DNA of 36,425 nt from Flavobacteriales bacterium (GTDB lineage: Bacteria > Bacteroidota > Bacteroidia > Flavobacteriales_D > Sanyastnellaceae): the NCBI GenBank assembly GCA_028823145.1, contig JAPKCA010000012.1, positions 1 through 36,425 of the forward strand, given 5' to 3'. Shown in pieces: positions 1-8,904 of this stretch; position 1 is the stretch's first letter; every line of letters starts with the position of its first letter. Below the pieces are notes generated by a model that saw only the letters and a program-made list of their open reading frames with translations, did no database searches and had not been told where the DNA came from. Both the position numbers and the translations under genes were made by a program.

Positions 1-265
1 AGGCAACCAATCCTTTGGTGATGATCGCATCGCTATCTGCATAAAAATGCAAAGCTCCTTCCGTGTCCATTTCAGCCGATAACCAAACACGCGACTGGCA
101 TCCGCGAATGATGTTATCATCCGTCCGATCTTCATCTTTCAAAGGGACAAGTTCCTTGCCCAATTCAATGAGGTGCTCATACTTCTCCATCCAATCCTCA
201 AAGTAGGCGAACTCTTCAACCACTTCGGTCTGGCGTTGTTGCAGTGTGGTTTGTGAATCCATCAT
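1..265 (-). CDS. sufE: SufE, cysteine desulfurase sulfur acceptor (3' end outside window)
   Basis: This partial gene runs off the left edge; 88 N-terminal codons are visible. SufE accepts persulfide sulfur from SufS and passes it to the SufBCD scaffold in the cytosol. The readable protein begins MMDSQTTLQQ and contains the family motif IIRGCQSRVW with the acceptor cysteine at about residue 56, preceded by the usual helical segment ending LVPLKDEDRTDDN. Tandem ATG codons (263-265 and 260-262) leave the exact start open by one residue. It begins 9 nt after the sufS stop and closes the visible part of the suf operon. The C-terminal third is missing from the window, so completeness cannot be judged. 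Confidence 0.9.
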   Translation of the reverse strand, partial: MMDSQTTLQQRQTEVVEEFAYFEDWMEKYEHLIELGKELVPLKDEDRTDDNIIRGCQSRVWLSAEMDTEGALHFYADSDAIITKGLVA

Positions 266-274
266 TCATTCATT

Positions 275-1495
275 TCAGCGCAACATCCTAGAAGCCCGTT
301 CGACTCCTGCTGCCAAGGCATCCACTTCTTGCATGGTGTTGTACGCACCAAATGAAGCCCGAATGGTTCCAGAAATTTGAAACCGAGCCATCAACGGCTG
401 GGCGCAATGGTGTCCCGTGCGCACGGCGATGCCCATTTGATCAAGCAGGGTTCCAACATCATAAGGATGCAACCCATCGATCAAAAAGCTCACCACTCCA
501 GTACGCTCTTGCGCTTCTCCGATGAAGCGCATTCCCTCCACATCCGAAAGCAAATGTCTCGCCTGAGCGCCCAGAGCCCGTTCGTGGTCTCCGATGGATT
601 GCAAACCCGTTCCGTTCATCCAATCCAAAGCAACTCCCATGGCAATGGCGCCACTGATGTGCGGTGTCCCTGCTTCAAATTTATGTGGTAAGGCTGCATA
701 GGATGTGCCTTTTTCAATATCCACGACATCGATCATTTCACCACCACCACGCCATGGTGGCATTTTCTCCAGCAATTCTTTGCGGCCGTACAATACCCCA
801 ATTCCCGTTGGACCATAAGCCTTATGCCCAGAAAAAACGAAGAAATCGCACCCTATATCCACCACATCCACTGCTAGATGTGGTATCGACTGTGAGCCAT
901 CAATCAACACCCGGGCCCCAACCTGTTGAGCCTTCTTCGTCCACCTTTTCACATCATTCACTGTGCCCAATACATTGGACACATGGATTATGGCTAGTAT
1001 TTTTGGATTCTTTTTCAGTTTTTCCTGAAAGTCAGCCTCATCAATTACTCCTTCATCAGTCACTTCGACCACTTCCAGTTTAGCTTGCTTCTCCTCGGCT
1101 AGCATTTGCCAGGGAACGATGTTCGCGTGGTGCTCCATCCGCGTGATCAGAATCACATCGCCTGGCGAAATTTCAGCTCTGCCCCATGACTGCGCCACCA
1201 AGTTAATGGCATCAGTCGCTCCTGAAGTCCAGATGATTTCTTCTGTTGAAGATGCCCCGATGTGTGTGCGTACTTTTTCTCTTGCTGCTTCAAACGCGTC
1301 GGTTGCCAATTGCGACAGCTCATGCACGCCCCGATGAACATTGGAATGATGGTGCATGAGGTATTCCCGCTGTGCCTCAATAACGGCAATGGGTTTCTGT
1401 GCGGAAGCTGCATGGTCCAAGTACACCAAGGGCCTCCCATGAATTTCCCGAGTCAAAATGGGGAACTGGGAACGAATGTGAGCCAGATTCAACAT
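275..1495 (-). CDS. sufS: SufS, group II cysteine desulfurase
   Basis: A 406-residue, PLP-dependent aminotransferase class V enzyme that takes sulfur from cysteine to give alanine and an enzyme persulfide. The PLP lysine lies in SGHKAYGPTG (K225), the ring-stacking histidine in RMEHHANIVPW (about H123), and the persulfide cysteine in RTGHHCAQP (C364). The short active-site loop marks it as SufS (group II) rather than IscS/NifS. Length is typical. It starts 10 nt after the sufD stop and is followed 9 nt later by sufE, its sulfur-transfer partner, so the two are certainly co-transcribed. Confidence 0.96.
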   Translation of the reverse strand: MLNLAHIRSQFPILTREIHGRPLVYLDHAASAQKPIAVIEAQREYLMHHHSNVHRGVHELSQLATDAFEAAREKVRTHIGASSTEEIIWTSGATDAINLVAQSWGRAEISPGDVILITRMEHHANIVPWQMLAEEKQAKLEVVEVTDEGVIDEADFQEKLKKNPKILAIIHVSNVLGTVNDVKRWTKKAQQVGARVLIDGSQSIPHLAVDVVDIGCDFFVFSGHKAYGPTGIGVLYGRKELLEKMPPWRGGGEMIDVVDIEKGTSYAALPHKFEAGTPHISGAIAMGVALDWMNGTGLQSIGDHERALGAQARHLLSDVEGMRFIGEAQERTGVVSFLIDGLHPYDVGTLLDQMGIAVRTGHHCAQPLMARFQISGTIRASFGAYNTMQEVDALAAGVERASRMLR

Positions 1496-1505
1496 GGGTG
1501 AAAAA

Positions 1506-2852
1506 TTAGAGCAGATTGGCGTCGTCCCAACGGTCCCAGTTATGCTTTTCTGAAAGACGATGCCTAACCTCCATGGCCACTTCAGGAATCGCTATGCTTT
1601 CAATGACATCCCCGATGAATGCATGGACCAACATAGCCTTGGCTTCATCTTCTCCAATTCCCCTCGATCGCGCATAGAACAACGCCTCATCATCGAATTG
1701 TCCGATGGTGCATCCGTGACTACACTTAACGTCATCTGCATAAATTTCCAACTCAGGTTTGGCATTCATAGTCGCTTGGCGACTTCCTAAAATATTGGCA
1801 TTCTGCTGGTAGGCATTCGTCTGCTGTGCGTCGGGGCGGACGAAAACCTTGCCGTTGAAGACACCCGTGCTCTGACCGTATAAAATACCTTTGTAACTCT
1901 CTGAACTCGTGCAGTGCGCCTCGCGATGATCTACCGTGGTATGATTGTCTACAAATTCTTTCGCCGTTGGGAGAAAGATGCCATTCAAATGGGCATCACA
2001 CCCCTGGCCTGAAAGACAAATCTGTAAATCGTTCCTCACCCAAGCCCCCTGAATGGTCATCGTGTGAATCTTGAAGGTGCTATTCGCGGCTTGATCTACC
2101 GCCTCAAAAGCAAGATGGTGCACTTCACCCGACTCATCTTGGACTTTATCTAAAGTAAAAACTGCTTGTTCGCCAACGTGCACCTCAGTCAACGTATTGA
2201 CCGAACCCGAGGCATCCGATGAAGCACTCGACCAATTCACGACTTGCGCCTGAGATTGCGCTCCCAATTCAATAACATGACGCAAAAAAGTAGGAACACC
2301 CGCGCCTTGCTGCCGCTGGTGAATCAACACTGGTCGATCCAATTCCACAGCCTTTTCAACGGCGAGGTACATTCCCTCTCCGGCGAATTGACCGTTCAAG
2401 GCAGCAAACCATTCACTCTTTTCAACCGAAGAAATCTCACGTTGAACTATTCCCGAACGCACGGCATCCGACAAAGGCATGCATACAACGCCCGCCGCAA
2501 TCGGCAGGTCGCTAGCCAAGGGGTCAAACGTGCCGTTGACAAAAACCAATCGATACGCATCCAGTCCCGGCACGGGCTGTGCTTCACAATTTGAATCTGC
2601 GATCGTCACACAGGTGGCCGGTTTGTGCTTCTTCCAAAAACCTGCAATTGGTGAATACTTCCAGCGCTCGGTCCGTCGATGAGGTACCGCCAACTCCTTT
2701 AAAAGGGCGCCAATCACATCATTGCTTTCATTTTCAAATGAAAGTATCTCTGACAAATGGGATACGTGAGCCAGCCCTTGTTTCTGACTTGCCGCGTGCT
2801 GACGTATCGTCTGGGGACCCAGCGCGGGTGTTGTTTTTGCCCCTACACTCAT
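1506..2852 (-). CDS. sufD: SufD, Fe-S scaffold subunit
   Basis: This 448-residue protein is the SufD subunit of the SufBC2D scaffold. The C-terminal half holds the SUF beta-helix core, including [27 protein letters not shown]-type sequence (about residues 372-398), with the conserved histidine of the SufB/SufD interface. The N-terminal part is divergent, as is normal for SufD. Its ATG overlaps the stop of sufC by 4 nt (ATGA arrangement), pointing to translational coupling and matched subunit levels. Nothing looks truncated. Confidence 0.93.
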   Translation of the reverse strand: MSVGAKTTPALGPQTIRQHAASQKQGLAHVSHLSEILSFENESNDVIGALLKELAVPHRRTERWKYSPIAGFWKKHKPATCVTIADSNCEAQPVPGLDAYRLVFVNGTFDPLASDLPIAAGVVCMPLSDAVRSGIVQREISSVEKSEWFAALNGQFAGEGMYLAVEKAVELDRPVLIHQRQQGAGVPTFLRHVIELGAQSQAQVVNWSSASSDASGSVNTLTEVHVGEQAVFTLDKVQDESGEVHHLAFEAVDQAANSTFKIHTMTIQGAWVRNDLQICLSGQGCDAHLNGIFLPTAKEFVDNHTTVDHREAHCTSSESYKGILYGQSTGVFNGKVFVRPDAQQTNAYQQNANILGSRQATMNAKPELEIYADDVKCSHGCTIGQFDDEALFYARSRGIGEDEAKAMLVHAFIGDVIESIAIPEVAMEVRHRLSEKHNWDRWDDANLL

Positions 2853-3601
2853 GAGGTCACCGCTTCTTTGATCCAGTCGTATCCGCGCTCCTCCAATTCC
2901 AACGCAAGTTCTTTGCCGCCGGTGCGGACAATGCGTCCGTCGACCAATACATGAACGAAGTCCGGTACGATGTAATCCAATAAACGCTGATAGTGGGTGA
3001 TGACCAAGAAGCTCCGTTCAGGCGATCGCATCGAATTGACGCCATTGGCGACAATTCTCAAAGCGTCAATGTCAAGTCCCGAGTCGGTTTCGTCCAACAC
3101 GGCCAATTTGGGTTCCAGCATGGCCATTTGGAAGATCTCATTCCGCTTCTTCTCTCCTCCTGAAAACCCTTCGTTCACTGAGCGATTCCGTAGGCGGCCG
3201 TCCAGCTCTACCAAGGAGGCCTTTTCCTTCACCAATTCCAAAAATGCTTTCCCTGCAATTGGTTCCAATCCTTCGTGTGCACGCTTTCCGTTCAATGCTG
3301 CACGCATGAAGTTGATGTTGGAAACCCCGGGAATCTCAACCGGGTATTGAAATGCCAAGAACAGCCCTGAACGTGCCCGAGCCGTGGCATCCATTTCCAG
3401 CAATTCCATTCCCAAAAAATCGACTTTACCGCCAGTTACTGCGTAATCTTCGCGCCCAGCGAGAACGGAAGCAAGCGTTGATTTTCCAGAACCGTTGGGT
3501 CCCATGATGGCATGCACTTCCCCCGGACCGATGGTCAGGTCGAGTCCTTTCAATATTTCAGAATCGCCAATCGAGGCTTTGAGTTTGTTAATTGTCAGCA
3601 T
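2849..3601 (-). CDS. sufC: SufC, ABC-type ATPase of the SUF scaffold
   Basis: A 250-residue cytosolic ABC ATPase that drives conformational change in SufBC2D. Walker A is GPNGSGKST (residues 34-42), the signature is [10 protein letters not shown] (about 146-155), Walker B is [12 protein letters not shown] (about 167-178), and the switch histidine lies in ITHYQRLL (H203). The ETDSGLD variant of the D-loop is characteristic of SufC. The ATG shares one base with the sufB stop (TAATG) and the gene overlaps sufD by 4 nt, giving a tightly coupled sufB-C-D block. Confidence 0.97.
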   Translation of the reverse strand: MLTINKLKASIGDSEILKGLDLTIGPGEVHAIMGPNGSGKSTLASVLAGREDYAVTGGKVDFLGMELLEMDATARARSGLFLAFQYPVEIPGVSNINFMRAALNGKRAHEGLEPIAGKAFLELVKEKASLVELDGRLRNRSVNEGFSGGEKKRNEIFQMAMLEPKLAVLDETDSGLDIDALRIVANGVNSMRSPERSFLVITHYQRLLDYIVPDFVHVLVDGRIVRTGGKELALELEERGYDWIKEAVTS

Positions 3602-5049
3602 TATCCTACACTTCCTTCCAATGAAATAGCCAAAAGTTTTTGGGCCTCAACTGCAAATTCCATGGGCAATTGATTCAAAACATCCTTCGCGTATCCGTTC
3701 ACGATCAAACTGATGGCTTGCTCGGCATCGATGCCACGCTGAAGGCAATAAAAAATTTGATCTTCCCCGATTTTCGAAGTCGTCGCCTCGTGTTCCACTT
3801 TCGCGCTCGGGTTTTTCACCTCGATGTACGGGAACGTATGCGCACCACTCGTATCGGTCATCAAAAGCGAATCGCATTGAGAAAAGTTCCGAGCATTTTC
3901 AGCGGAAGGCATGATCTGCACCAAACCCCGATAACTGTTTTGACTCCGGCCCGAACTGATGCCTTTCGAAATAATGGTCGAATGGGTGTTCCGTCCTATG
4001 TGAATCATCTTGGTCCCTGTGTCCGCCTGCTGGGCATTGTTGGTGACCGCAACGCTGTAGAATTCACCAACGCTGTAATCTCCTTTGAGGATGCAACTCG
4101 GGTATTTCCAAGTCACGGCACTTCCCGTTTCAACCTGCGTCCAGCTGATTTTCGCACGGGTGTGACAAATGCCTCGCTTCGTCACGAAATTGAAAATCCC
4201 TCCCTTGCCATCGGCATCACCCGGATACCAATTCTGGACCGTGCTGTACTTGATCTCCGCATTGTCCAAGGCCACCAGCTCAACCACCGCGGCATGCAAT
4301 TGGTTCTCATCCCGCTGCGGAGCCGTGCAGCCCTCCAAGTAACTCACATAACTTCCCACATCAGCAACCACCAGGGTCCGCTCGAATTGGCCCGTACCTG
4401 ATTCATTGATTCGGAAATACGTACTCAACTCCATCGGACACTTCACCCCTTTGGGGATGTAGCAAAAGGAACCGTCCGTAAACACTGCGGCATTCAGGGC
4501 CGAAAAGAAATTGTCTCGGGTTGGAACAACTGAGCCCATATACTTTTTAATCAGTTCCGGATGCTCCTGCACAGCATCACTCATAGAACAGAAAATGATT
4601 CCGAGCTCGCCCAACTTCGCTTTAAAGGACGTCGCAACCGACACCGAATCCATTACAAAGTCTACGGCAACTCCAGAAAGACGTTTCTGCTCTTCCATTG
4701 AAATGCCCAACTTATCCATGGTTCGAAGCAACTCTGGGTCTACCTCATCCAATGAATTGAGTTTTTTCTTTTGCTTTGGGGCAGCATAATAGCTCATGGC
4801 CTGGTAGTCCGGCTGGGTGTAGCTCAGGTGAGGCCACTCTGGCTCCTCCATTGTTTTCCACACCTCAAATGCCTCCAAACGCGTCTTCAACATCCAATCG
4901 GGCTCGTTCTTCTTTGCCGAGATCATGCGAATGATGTCCTCATTCAATCCTGCTGGAGCTTTATCGGACTCAATATCGGTGGTGAACCCAAATTCATATG
5001 CCTTGGCCGTCACCTCCTCCAATACTTTGTCTTTGCCGTCGTATGCCAT
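3601..5049 (-). CDS. sufB: SufB, Fe-S scaffold subunit
   Basis: This 482-residue scaffold protein is the assembly site of nascent Fe-S clusters. Conserved blocks include [33 protein letters not shown] and [13 protein letters not shown], the last holding the cysteine equivalent to the cluster-building Cys405 of the E. coli protein. The C-terminal region reads [20 protein letters not shown], as in other SufB proteins. It lies 35 nt after the sufA stop and overlaps sufC by one base. SufB is the best conserved subunit and the call is firm. Confidence 0.97.
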   Translation of the reverse strand: MAYDGKDKVLEEVTAKAYEFGFTTDIESDKAPAGLNEDIIRMISAKKNEPDWMLKTRLEAFEVWKTMEEPEWPHLSYTQPDYQAMSYYAAPKQKKKLNSLDEVDPELLRTMDKLGISMEEQKRLSGVAVDFVMDSVSVATSFKAKLGELGIIFCSMSDAVQEHPELIKKYMGSVVPTRDNFFSALNAAVFTDGSFCYIPKGVKCPMELSTYFRINESGTGQFERTLVVADVGSYVSYLEGCTAPQRDENQLHAAVVELVALDNAEIKYSTVQNWYPGDADGKGGIFNFVTKRGICHTRAKISWTQVETGSAVTWKYPSCILKGDYSVGEFYSVAVTNNAQQADTGTKMIHIGRNTHSTIISKGISSGRSQNSYRGLVQIMPSAENARNFSQCDSLLMTDTSGAHTFPYIEVKNPSAKVEHEATTSKIGEDQIFYCLQRGIDAEQAISLIVNGYAKDVLNQLPMEFAVEAQKLLAISLEGSVG

Positions 5050-5084
5050 CTTTCTGCTCCTTAGAAAAGAATCCTAAATCAACC

Positions 5085-5411
5085 TCAAAGTGAAAAGCTC
5101 TCACCACAGCCACATGTCCGATTGGCGTTGGGGTTAAAAAACTCAAAGCCCTTTCCGTTCAGCCCACCACTGTATTGCAGCTCCGTTCCAAGGAGATACA
5201 AATAACTCTTCTTATCAACGACAATCTGGATCCCTTTGTCTTCAAAGGTTTGATCACCATCCTTCATGACGTGATCAAAGTCCATCTCATACATCAAGCC
5301 CGAGCAACCCCCTCCTTTCACGCCCACCCGCACAAAGCTTCCGGCTGGGCGGCCTTCTTCTTGCAATAATTTCTGCACCTGATCGCGTGCGCCTTCATTG
5401 ACTGTAATCAT
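5085..5411 (-). CDS. sufA: SufA/IscA-type iron-sulfur carrier
   Basis: A 108-residue A-type carrier that receives clusters from SufBCD and hands them to apo-proteins. The three ligand cysteines are C36 (GGGCSGL), C100 and C102 (RTCGCGESF). The frame is open to 5438, but I chose the ATG at 5411: the protein then begins MITVNEGARDQVQKLL as in the family, an AGAGGAT-like ribosome site precedes it, and the likely promoter box at 5436-5443 overlaps the longer start. It is first in the operon, ahead of sufBCDSE. Sequence alone does not separate SufA from ErpA; operon position favours SufA. Confidence 0.9.
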   Translation of the reverse strand: MITVNEGARDQVQKLLQEEGRPAGSFVRVGVKGGGCSGLMYEMDFDHVMKDGDQTFEDKGIQIVVDKKSYLYLLGTELQYSGGLNGKGFEFFNPNANRTCGCGESFSL

Positions 5412-5435
5412 CGAATCCTCTTTTGTTCTGAACTT

Positions 5436-5443
5436 CAAAGATA
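5436..5443 (-). promoter_or_regulatory. TAnnTTTG promoter box of the suf operon
   Basis: The minus strand reads TATCTTTG, an exact match to the Bacteroidetes -7 element TAnnTTTG. A TTTA lies 18 nt further upstream as a possible -33 element. The box ends 24 nt before the sufA ATG at 5411. No IscR- or Fur-like operator was recognised. Confidence 0.6.
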
Positions 5444-5530
5444 CGTTATTTATATTGATTCTAAACTAGTGGCTTTCAGCATAATCAGCGGCATACAGCA
5501 CGATATGCAAAAGATTAGACTTTCCCATCG

Positions 5531-5538
5531 CATCTTTG
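5531..5538 (+). promoter_or_regulatory. Promoter box (CATCTTTG) upstream of ftsX
   Basis: CATCTTTG differs by one base from TAnnTTTG and ends 18 nt before the ftsX ATG at 5557. It faces away from the suf promoter, so 5412-5556 is a divergent promoter region. Confidence 0.4.
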
Positions 5539-5556
5539 GAACACGATTCTTATTCC

Positions 5557-6438
5557 ATGTCGCGCTCCAAATCTTCAGAAAATCGTTTTTCTGGTTCTCA
5601 TTTTACGACTGCCATTACTACGACCGTCGGCATGACGCTGACTCTATTGATGATCGGTCTCTTGCTGATAATGGCCTTTTTAGGGGCGCAATGGGAAAAG
5701 CAATTGCGCCAGGAGGCCCGGGTGCAGGTCTTCTTTCAGCGTGACCTCGACGCCAGCCTTTTGGAGCATGCTCGGGAAACATTGAGGACCGATTCAAGCG
5801 TAGAGGAAGTCCACTACATGGACGCGGCAAAAGCCAGTGAAGAGTTGGAAATGGAATTGGGAGAATCCTTTATTGATTTTCTCGGCTATGTCCCCCTGGT
5901 CGATGTCATGGACATCAAAATGAAACCCGCGTGGAGCACCACGAAAGAATTGAGCGAGGCCGTCCGACGCATGGAAGAAATCCCAGGTATCGCTGAAGTC
6001 GTGTGGCAAGCCGGTTTATTGAAGCAAATTGAAGATGCTATTCAACGCTTGCTATGGCCGCTCATCGGATTGGCACTGCTTTTTCTCATAGCCGCCATCG
6101 CACTGATCAACAACACGATTCGTTTGACCGTTTATGCGCGAAGGTTTACCATCAAAACCATGCAACTTGTCGGGGCACACCCAAGCGCCATACGGCTCCC
6201 CTTTATCAAACAAGGGTTGGTTTTTGGTTTGATTTCAGGAAGCTTAGCGTTCGCAGCGATCAATGGAATTCTGTCTGGAATGAAAATTCAAAATGCGTCC
6301 CTGTTGGAGGTCTTCACCCCGACCATTTTGGCTGTGTTATGGGGAATTCTCCTCTTTCTCGGAGCGTTTCTAGGTGTGATTTCAACTGCCATTGCAGTAA
6401 ATCGTTTTCTACGCAAACGCTTGGACACCTTGCATTAA
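5557..6438 (+). CDS. ftsX: FtsX, membrane subunit of the FtsEX cell-division complex
   Basis: A 293-residue permease-like protein that, with the ATPase FtsE, controls peptidoglycan hydrolases at the division site. One N-terminal membrane helix (TVGMTLTLLMIGLLLIMAFLG) is followed by a periplasmic domain of about 130 residues and three C-terminal helices (around WPLIGLALLFLIAAIALIN, GLVFGLISGSLAFAA and ILAVLWGILLFLGAFLGVI), the standard FtsX layout. The open frame begins at a TTG (5536), but the ATG at 5557 gives MSRSKSSENRF and lies after the promoter box. FtsE is not adjacent, which is usual in Bacteroidetes. DUF3098 and uppP follow closely. Confidence 0.92.
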   Translation: MSRSKSSENRFSGSHFTTAITTTVGMTLTLLMIGLLLIMAFLGAQWEKQLRQEARVQVFFQRDLDASLLEHARETLRTDSSVEEVHYMDAAKASEELEMELGESFIDFLGYVPLVDVMDIKMKPAWSTTKELSEAVRRMEEIPGIAEVVWQAGLLKQIEDAIQRLLWPLIGLALLFLIAAIALINNTIRLTVYARRFTIKTMQLVGAHPSAIRLPFIKQGLVFGLISGSLAFAAINGILSGMKIQNASLLEVFTPTILAVLWGILLFLGAFLGVISTAIAVNRFLRKRLDTLH

Positions 6439-6447
6439 ATTTGAGCC

Positions 6448-6690
6448 ATGAGCCAGAAAAACGCCCCCGAGTCCCCTGATGGATTTGCTTTTCAACGATC
6501 GAACTATCAATGGCTAGTGATTGGGCTGGCCATTTTGATTGTCGGATACATTCTGATGTCCGGCGGCAAGTCTGAAGACCCCAATGTATTCAGTGAGGCC
6601 ATTTTCAATTTCCGCCGAATCACGTTGGCTCCCATCGTGGTTCTGACCGGATATGGAGCCATATTCTACGCCATTCTTAAAGGCCGATGA
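6448..6690 (+). CDS. DUF3098 family small membrane protein
   Basis: This 80-residue protein has two predicted membrane helices, about residues 23-39 (WLVIGLAILIVGYILM) and 57-75 (TLAPIVVLTGYGAIFYAIL), separated by a short polar stretch with SGGKSEDP. The length, the FxFxxxNY motif before helix 1 and the position between ftsX and uppP all fit DUF3098, a Bacteroidetes family without known function. It starts 9 nt after ftsX and its stop overlaps the uppP ATG (ATGA). Context suggests an envelope or division role, but that is inference. Confidence 0.85.
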   Translation: MSQKNAPESPDGFAFQRSNYQWLVIGLAILIVGYILMSGGKSEDPNVFSEAIFNFRRITLAPIVVLTGYGAIFYAILKGR

Positions 6691-7487
6691 GCGAGTGGGA
6701 AGCCATCGTCCTTGGTATCGTCCAGGGGCTTACGGAATTTCTGCCCGTAAGCAGCTCAGGTCATTTAGAATTGGGGAAACACGTGTTTGGATTGGCTGAT
6801 GTGGATTTGACATTCAGTGTTTTGGTGCATGGCGCAACCGCTTGCAGCACCTTGGTTGTTTTTCGAAAAGACATCCTGCATTTATTGACTGGCTTATTGC
6901 GCCCCAAATCTGCTAATTCTACCGACTCCCGGAAATACGTCGGTTGGATTATCCTGTCGGCCATTCCCGCGGCCTTGATCGCATTCACCCTAAGAGATGC
7001 TTTGGAAGGAGCCTTCATCAATCAGCCTCATCGAGTCGGCATGATGTTATGCTTAACCGCCCTCATTTTGTTTCTATCCGAACGGGCCAGCGGAAAAATA
7101 CGCCCCCTAAATGGGTCCAAAGCAGGCATCATCGGGTTAGCCCAAGCATTTGCCATTCTTCCAGGTGTGAGCCGCTCGGGGTCGACCATCGGCATGGCCA
7201 TAGCCTTGGGGGTTTCACGAGAAGAAGCTGCAAAGTTTAGCTTTTTAATGGCTCTCCCCGTTATTCTTGGCGCGACTGCCTTAGAGGTGTTCAGCTTAAT
7301 CTCTGAACCTGCTTCTACGGTAGAACAAACCGTTTCTTGGACCGCATACGCCCTCGGGTCAGGAGCCGCTTTTGTGAGTGGTTGGCTCGCCTGCTTATGG
7401 ATGATTAAGTTGGTTCGCCGCAATAGCCTTAACACATTCGCTATTTATTGTCTTATCGTAGGATTAGCAGCGTGGATCTGGTTATAA
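6687..7487 (+). CDS. uppP: UppP (BacA), undecaprenyl-diphosphate phosphatase
   Basis: A 266-residue polytopic inner-membrane enzyme that dephosphorylates undecaprenyl pyrophosphate, recycling the lipid carrier for peptidoglycan and O-antigen; overexpression of the family gives bacitracin resistance. Motif 1, GLTEFLPVSSSGHL (residues 14-27, with E17), and motif 2, PGVSRSGST (159-167), are both intact, and many hydrophobic helices are visible. It is translationally coupled to the DUF3098 gene. In related genomes truB often follows uppP; here a small lipoprotein gene follows after 45 nt. Confidence 0.96.
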   Translation: MSEWEAIVLGIVQGLTEFLPVSSSGHLELGKHVFGLADVDLTFSVLVHGATACSTLVVFRKDILHLLTGLLRPKSANSTDSRKYVGWIILSAIPAALIAFTLRDALEGAFINQPHRVGMMLCLTALILFLSERASGKIRPLNGSKAGIIGLAQAFAILPGVSRSGSTIGMAIALGVSREEAAKFSFLMALPVILGATALEVFSLISEPASTVEQTVSWTAYALGSGAAFVSGWLACLWMIKLVRRNSLNTFAIYCLIVGLAAWIWL

Positions 7488-7532
7488 GAGTGACTCTGGC
7501 GGCGCTTTTTACTATAAAGAAGTAATCTCAAC

Positions 7533-8075
7533 ATGATTTCCTCCATGAAAACATCCCATACCCTTTGGGTTTGCGCAGTCCTTCTCCTCGGAACCGCATG
7601 CTCTGATGTTACGTTCACGGAACCTGTCCCACTGCACAGAAGGAATTTGCCCGCGTTTCCAAAAGCTTGGCACGGACAATGGGAAGATGCTGGAGGGGAC
7701 GTTTACACCATTGAAGCAGGTGGATTCAATTCCTCTGATGCCGGAATCGATCCCATTCTCATAGGCGAAGGCACTTTGCTCCGCAGATTTCATGGTTACC
7801 TCGTTTTGAACCAAACTTCCGAAAATGGCCGCGTGGAAGTTTTGCTCGCCAAACGTAAAAAAAACCGGGTATTCCTGTACCAATTCGACGCCACGGATGA
7901 AAAAGCCATTGCAGTTTGGAAGGAGGTCCTTGCTGCCGAAATCTCAACCATTCCGGTTTCCGACCTTGAAAGCGAAAGCTATGTTCTCTCACCGAAAAAC
8001 AATGCCGCGTTTCGGCAGTTGATTATGAAAGGTGGGCTCACGCCGATGGGTGAATTGGTTCAGATAGGAAGCTGA
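7533..8075 (+). CDS. Putative lipoprotein of unknown function
   Basis: A 180-residue protein (176 if the second ATG at 7545 is used) with a lipoprotein signal: MKTSHTLWVCAVLLLGTAC, lipobox LGTAC. The mature part has HGQWEDAGGDVYTIEAGG and LLAKRKKNRVFLYQFD, suggesting a small beta-rich fold resembling lipocalin-like or META-like domains, but I cannot name the family. It follows uppP by 45 nt without a visible promoter box, so read-through from uppP is plausible. Its 3' end overlaps the convergent SOD gene by 16 nt. Confidence 0.75.
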   Translation: MISSMKTSHTLWVCAVLLLGTACSDVTFTEPVPLHRRNLPAFPKAWHGQWEDAGGDVYTIEAGGFNSSDAGIDPILIGEGTLLRRFHGYLVLNQTSENGRVEVLLAKRKKNRVFLYQFDATDEKAIAVWKEVLAAEISTIPVSDLESESYVLSPKNNAAFRQLIMKGGLTPMGELVQIGS

Positions 8076-8809
8076 CCTATCTCAAGCCTATCGTTCGATG
8101 CCACCACGTCCCAATTGATCTGTTGCATAAATGCCGCGATGTAATCTTTGCGGCGATTTTGATACTGAAGGTAGTAGGCATGCTCCCAAACATCGATCCC
8201 CAATAGTGGGATCCCTCGATTCTCTGAGATTTTAGCCATGATAGGATTGTCTTGATTCGGCGTGCTGGTCACTGCTAATTTGCCTTCCATATCGCGCATC
8301 AACCAAGCCCAACCACTCCCAAATCGTTTCGCCGCTGCAGTCGAAAATACCGCTTGAAAGGCTTCAATTGAGCCGAAGGTTTCCTCCAATTCATCTTTTA
8401 AATCGCCTTCAGGCTCTGGGGCTCCGCCCGGCTGGAGCGTGCGCCAATACAACGTGTGGTTGTAGTGACCTCCTCCATTGTTTCTCAAAGCGGTATCATC
8501 CGGACCAATGGAGAAAAGCAATTCCTCTAGTGATTTTCCTTCATGAATCACTCCTGCTGCACGCATAGCTCTATTCAACTTCGTCACATATCCGGCATGA
8601 TGCTTGCCGTAATGGATCTCCATGGTCATCGCATCAATTGCCGGATCCAACGCATCCAAAGCAAACCCCAAAGGTTCCTGCTCAAATAAAGCGGGCCGAT
8701 TGCTCGGCGCCAATGATGGCGCATCTTCATTTTTACAGCCCGCCAATGGAGCCAAAAAAAGCCCTGCGCTGGCCGTGCCAGCCAATTTGATGAACGTGCG
8801 TTTTTTCAT
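8060..8809 (-). CDS. Exported lipoprotein superoxide dismutase (Mn-type Fe/Mn family)
   Basis: A 249-residue enzyme converting superoxide to oxygen and peroxide. Metal ligands are H66 (MEIHYGKHH), H118 (GGGHYNHTLYW), D206 and H210 (GIDVWEHAYY). The NNGGGH and NQDNP signatures point to manganese rather than iron. The N-terminus MKKRTFIKLAGTASAG ends in the lipobox LAGC (C25), so the protein is exported and lipidated. KRTFIK resembles a twin-arginine motif with lysine in the first position. The frame is open to 8881, but the ATG at 8809 starts this signal and lies 4 nt after a promoter box. Its stop overlaps the convergent lipoprotein gene. Confidence 0.93.
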   Translation of the reverse strand: MKKRTFIKLAGTASAGLFLAPLAGCKNEDAPSLAPSNRPALFEQEPLGFALDALDPAIDAMTMEIHYGKHHAGYVTKLNRAMRAAGVIHEGKSLEELLFSIGPDDTALRNNGGGHYNHTLYWRTLQPGGAPEPEGDLKDELEETFGSIEAFQAVFSTAAAKRFGSGWAWLMRDMEGKLAVTSTPNQDNPIMAKISENRGIPLLGIDVWEHAYYLQYQNRRKDYIAAFMQQINWDVVASNDRLEIGQLPI

Positions 8810-8813
8810 GCTA

Positions 8814-8821
8814 CAAAGATG
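8814..8821 (-). promoter_or_regulatory. Promoter box (CATCTTTG) 4 nt before SOD
   Basis: The minus strand reads CATCTTTG, one mismatch to TAnnTTTG, ending only 4 nt before the ATG at 8809. If used, transcription would begin at or beside the start codon. Confidence 0.45.
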
Positions 8822-8885
8822 GGTCTTCCACGTCAAACTGTGTACATCAATGCAATGAAACCGAATCTCCAACCGTTGCATTCTT

Positions 8886-8893
8886 TAGTTTCG
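8886..8893 (+). promoter_or_regulatory. Promoter box (TAGTTTCG) before the AsmA-like gene
   Basis: TAGTTTCG matches TAnnTTYG and ends 11 nt before the ATG at 8905, the same spacing as the tdk box at 35726. It forms a divergent pair with the SOD promoter in the 95-nt gap. Confidence 0.45.
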
Positions 8894-8904
8894 AGTTGCC
8901 AATC

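Noticed and set aside
3640-4401. A 253-codon plus-strand frame opposite sufB
   Set aside because: It lies entirely antisense to the highly conserved sufB, has no recognisable domain, and mirrors the codon bias of the real gene.
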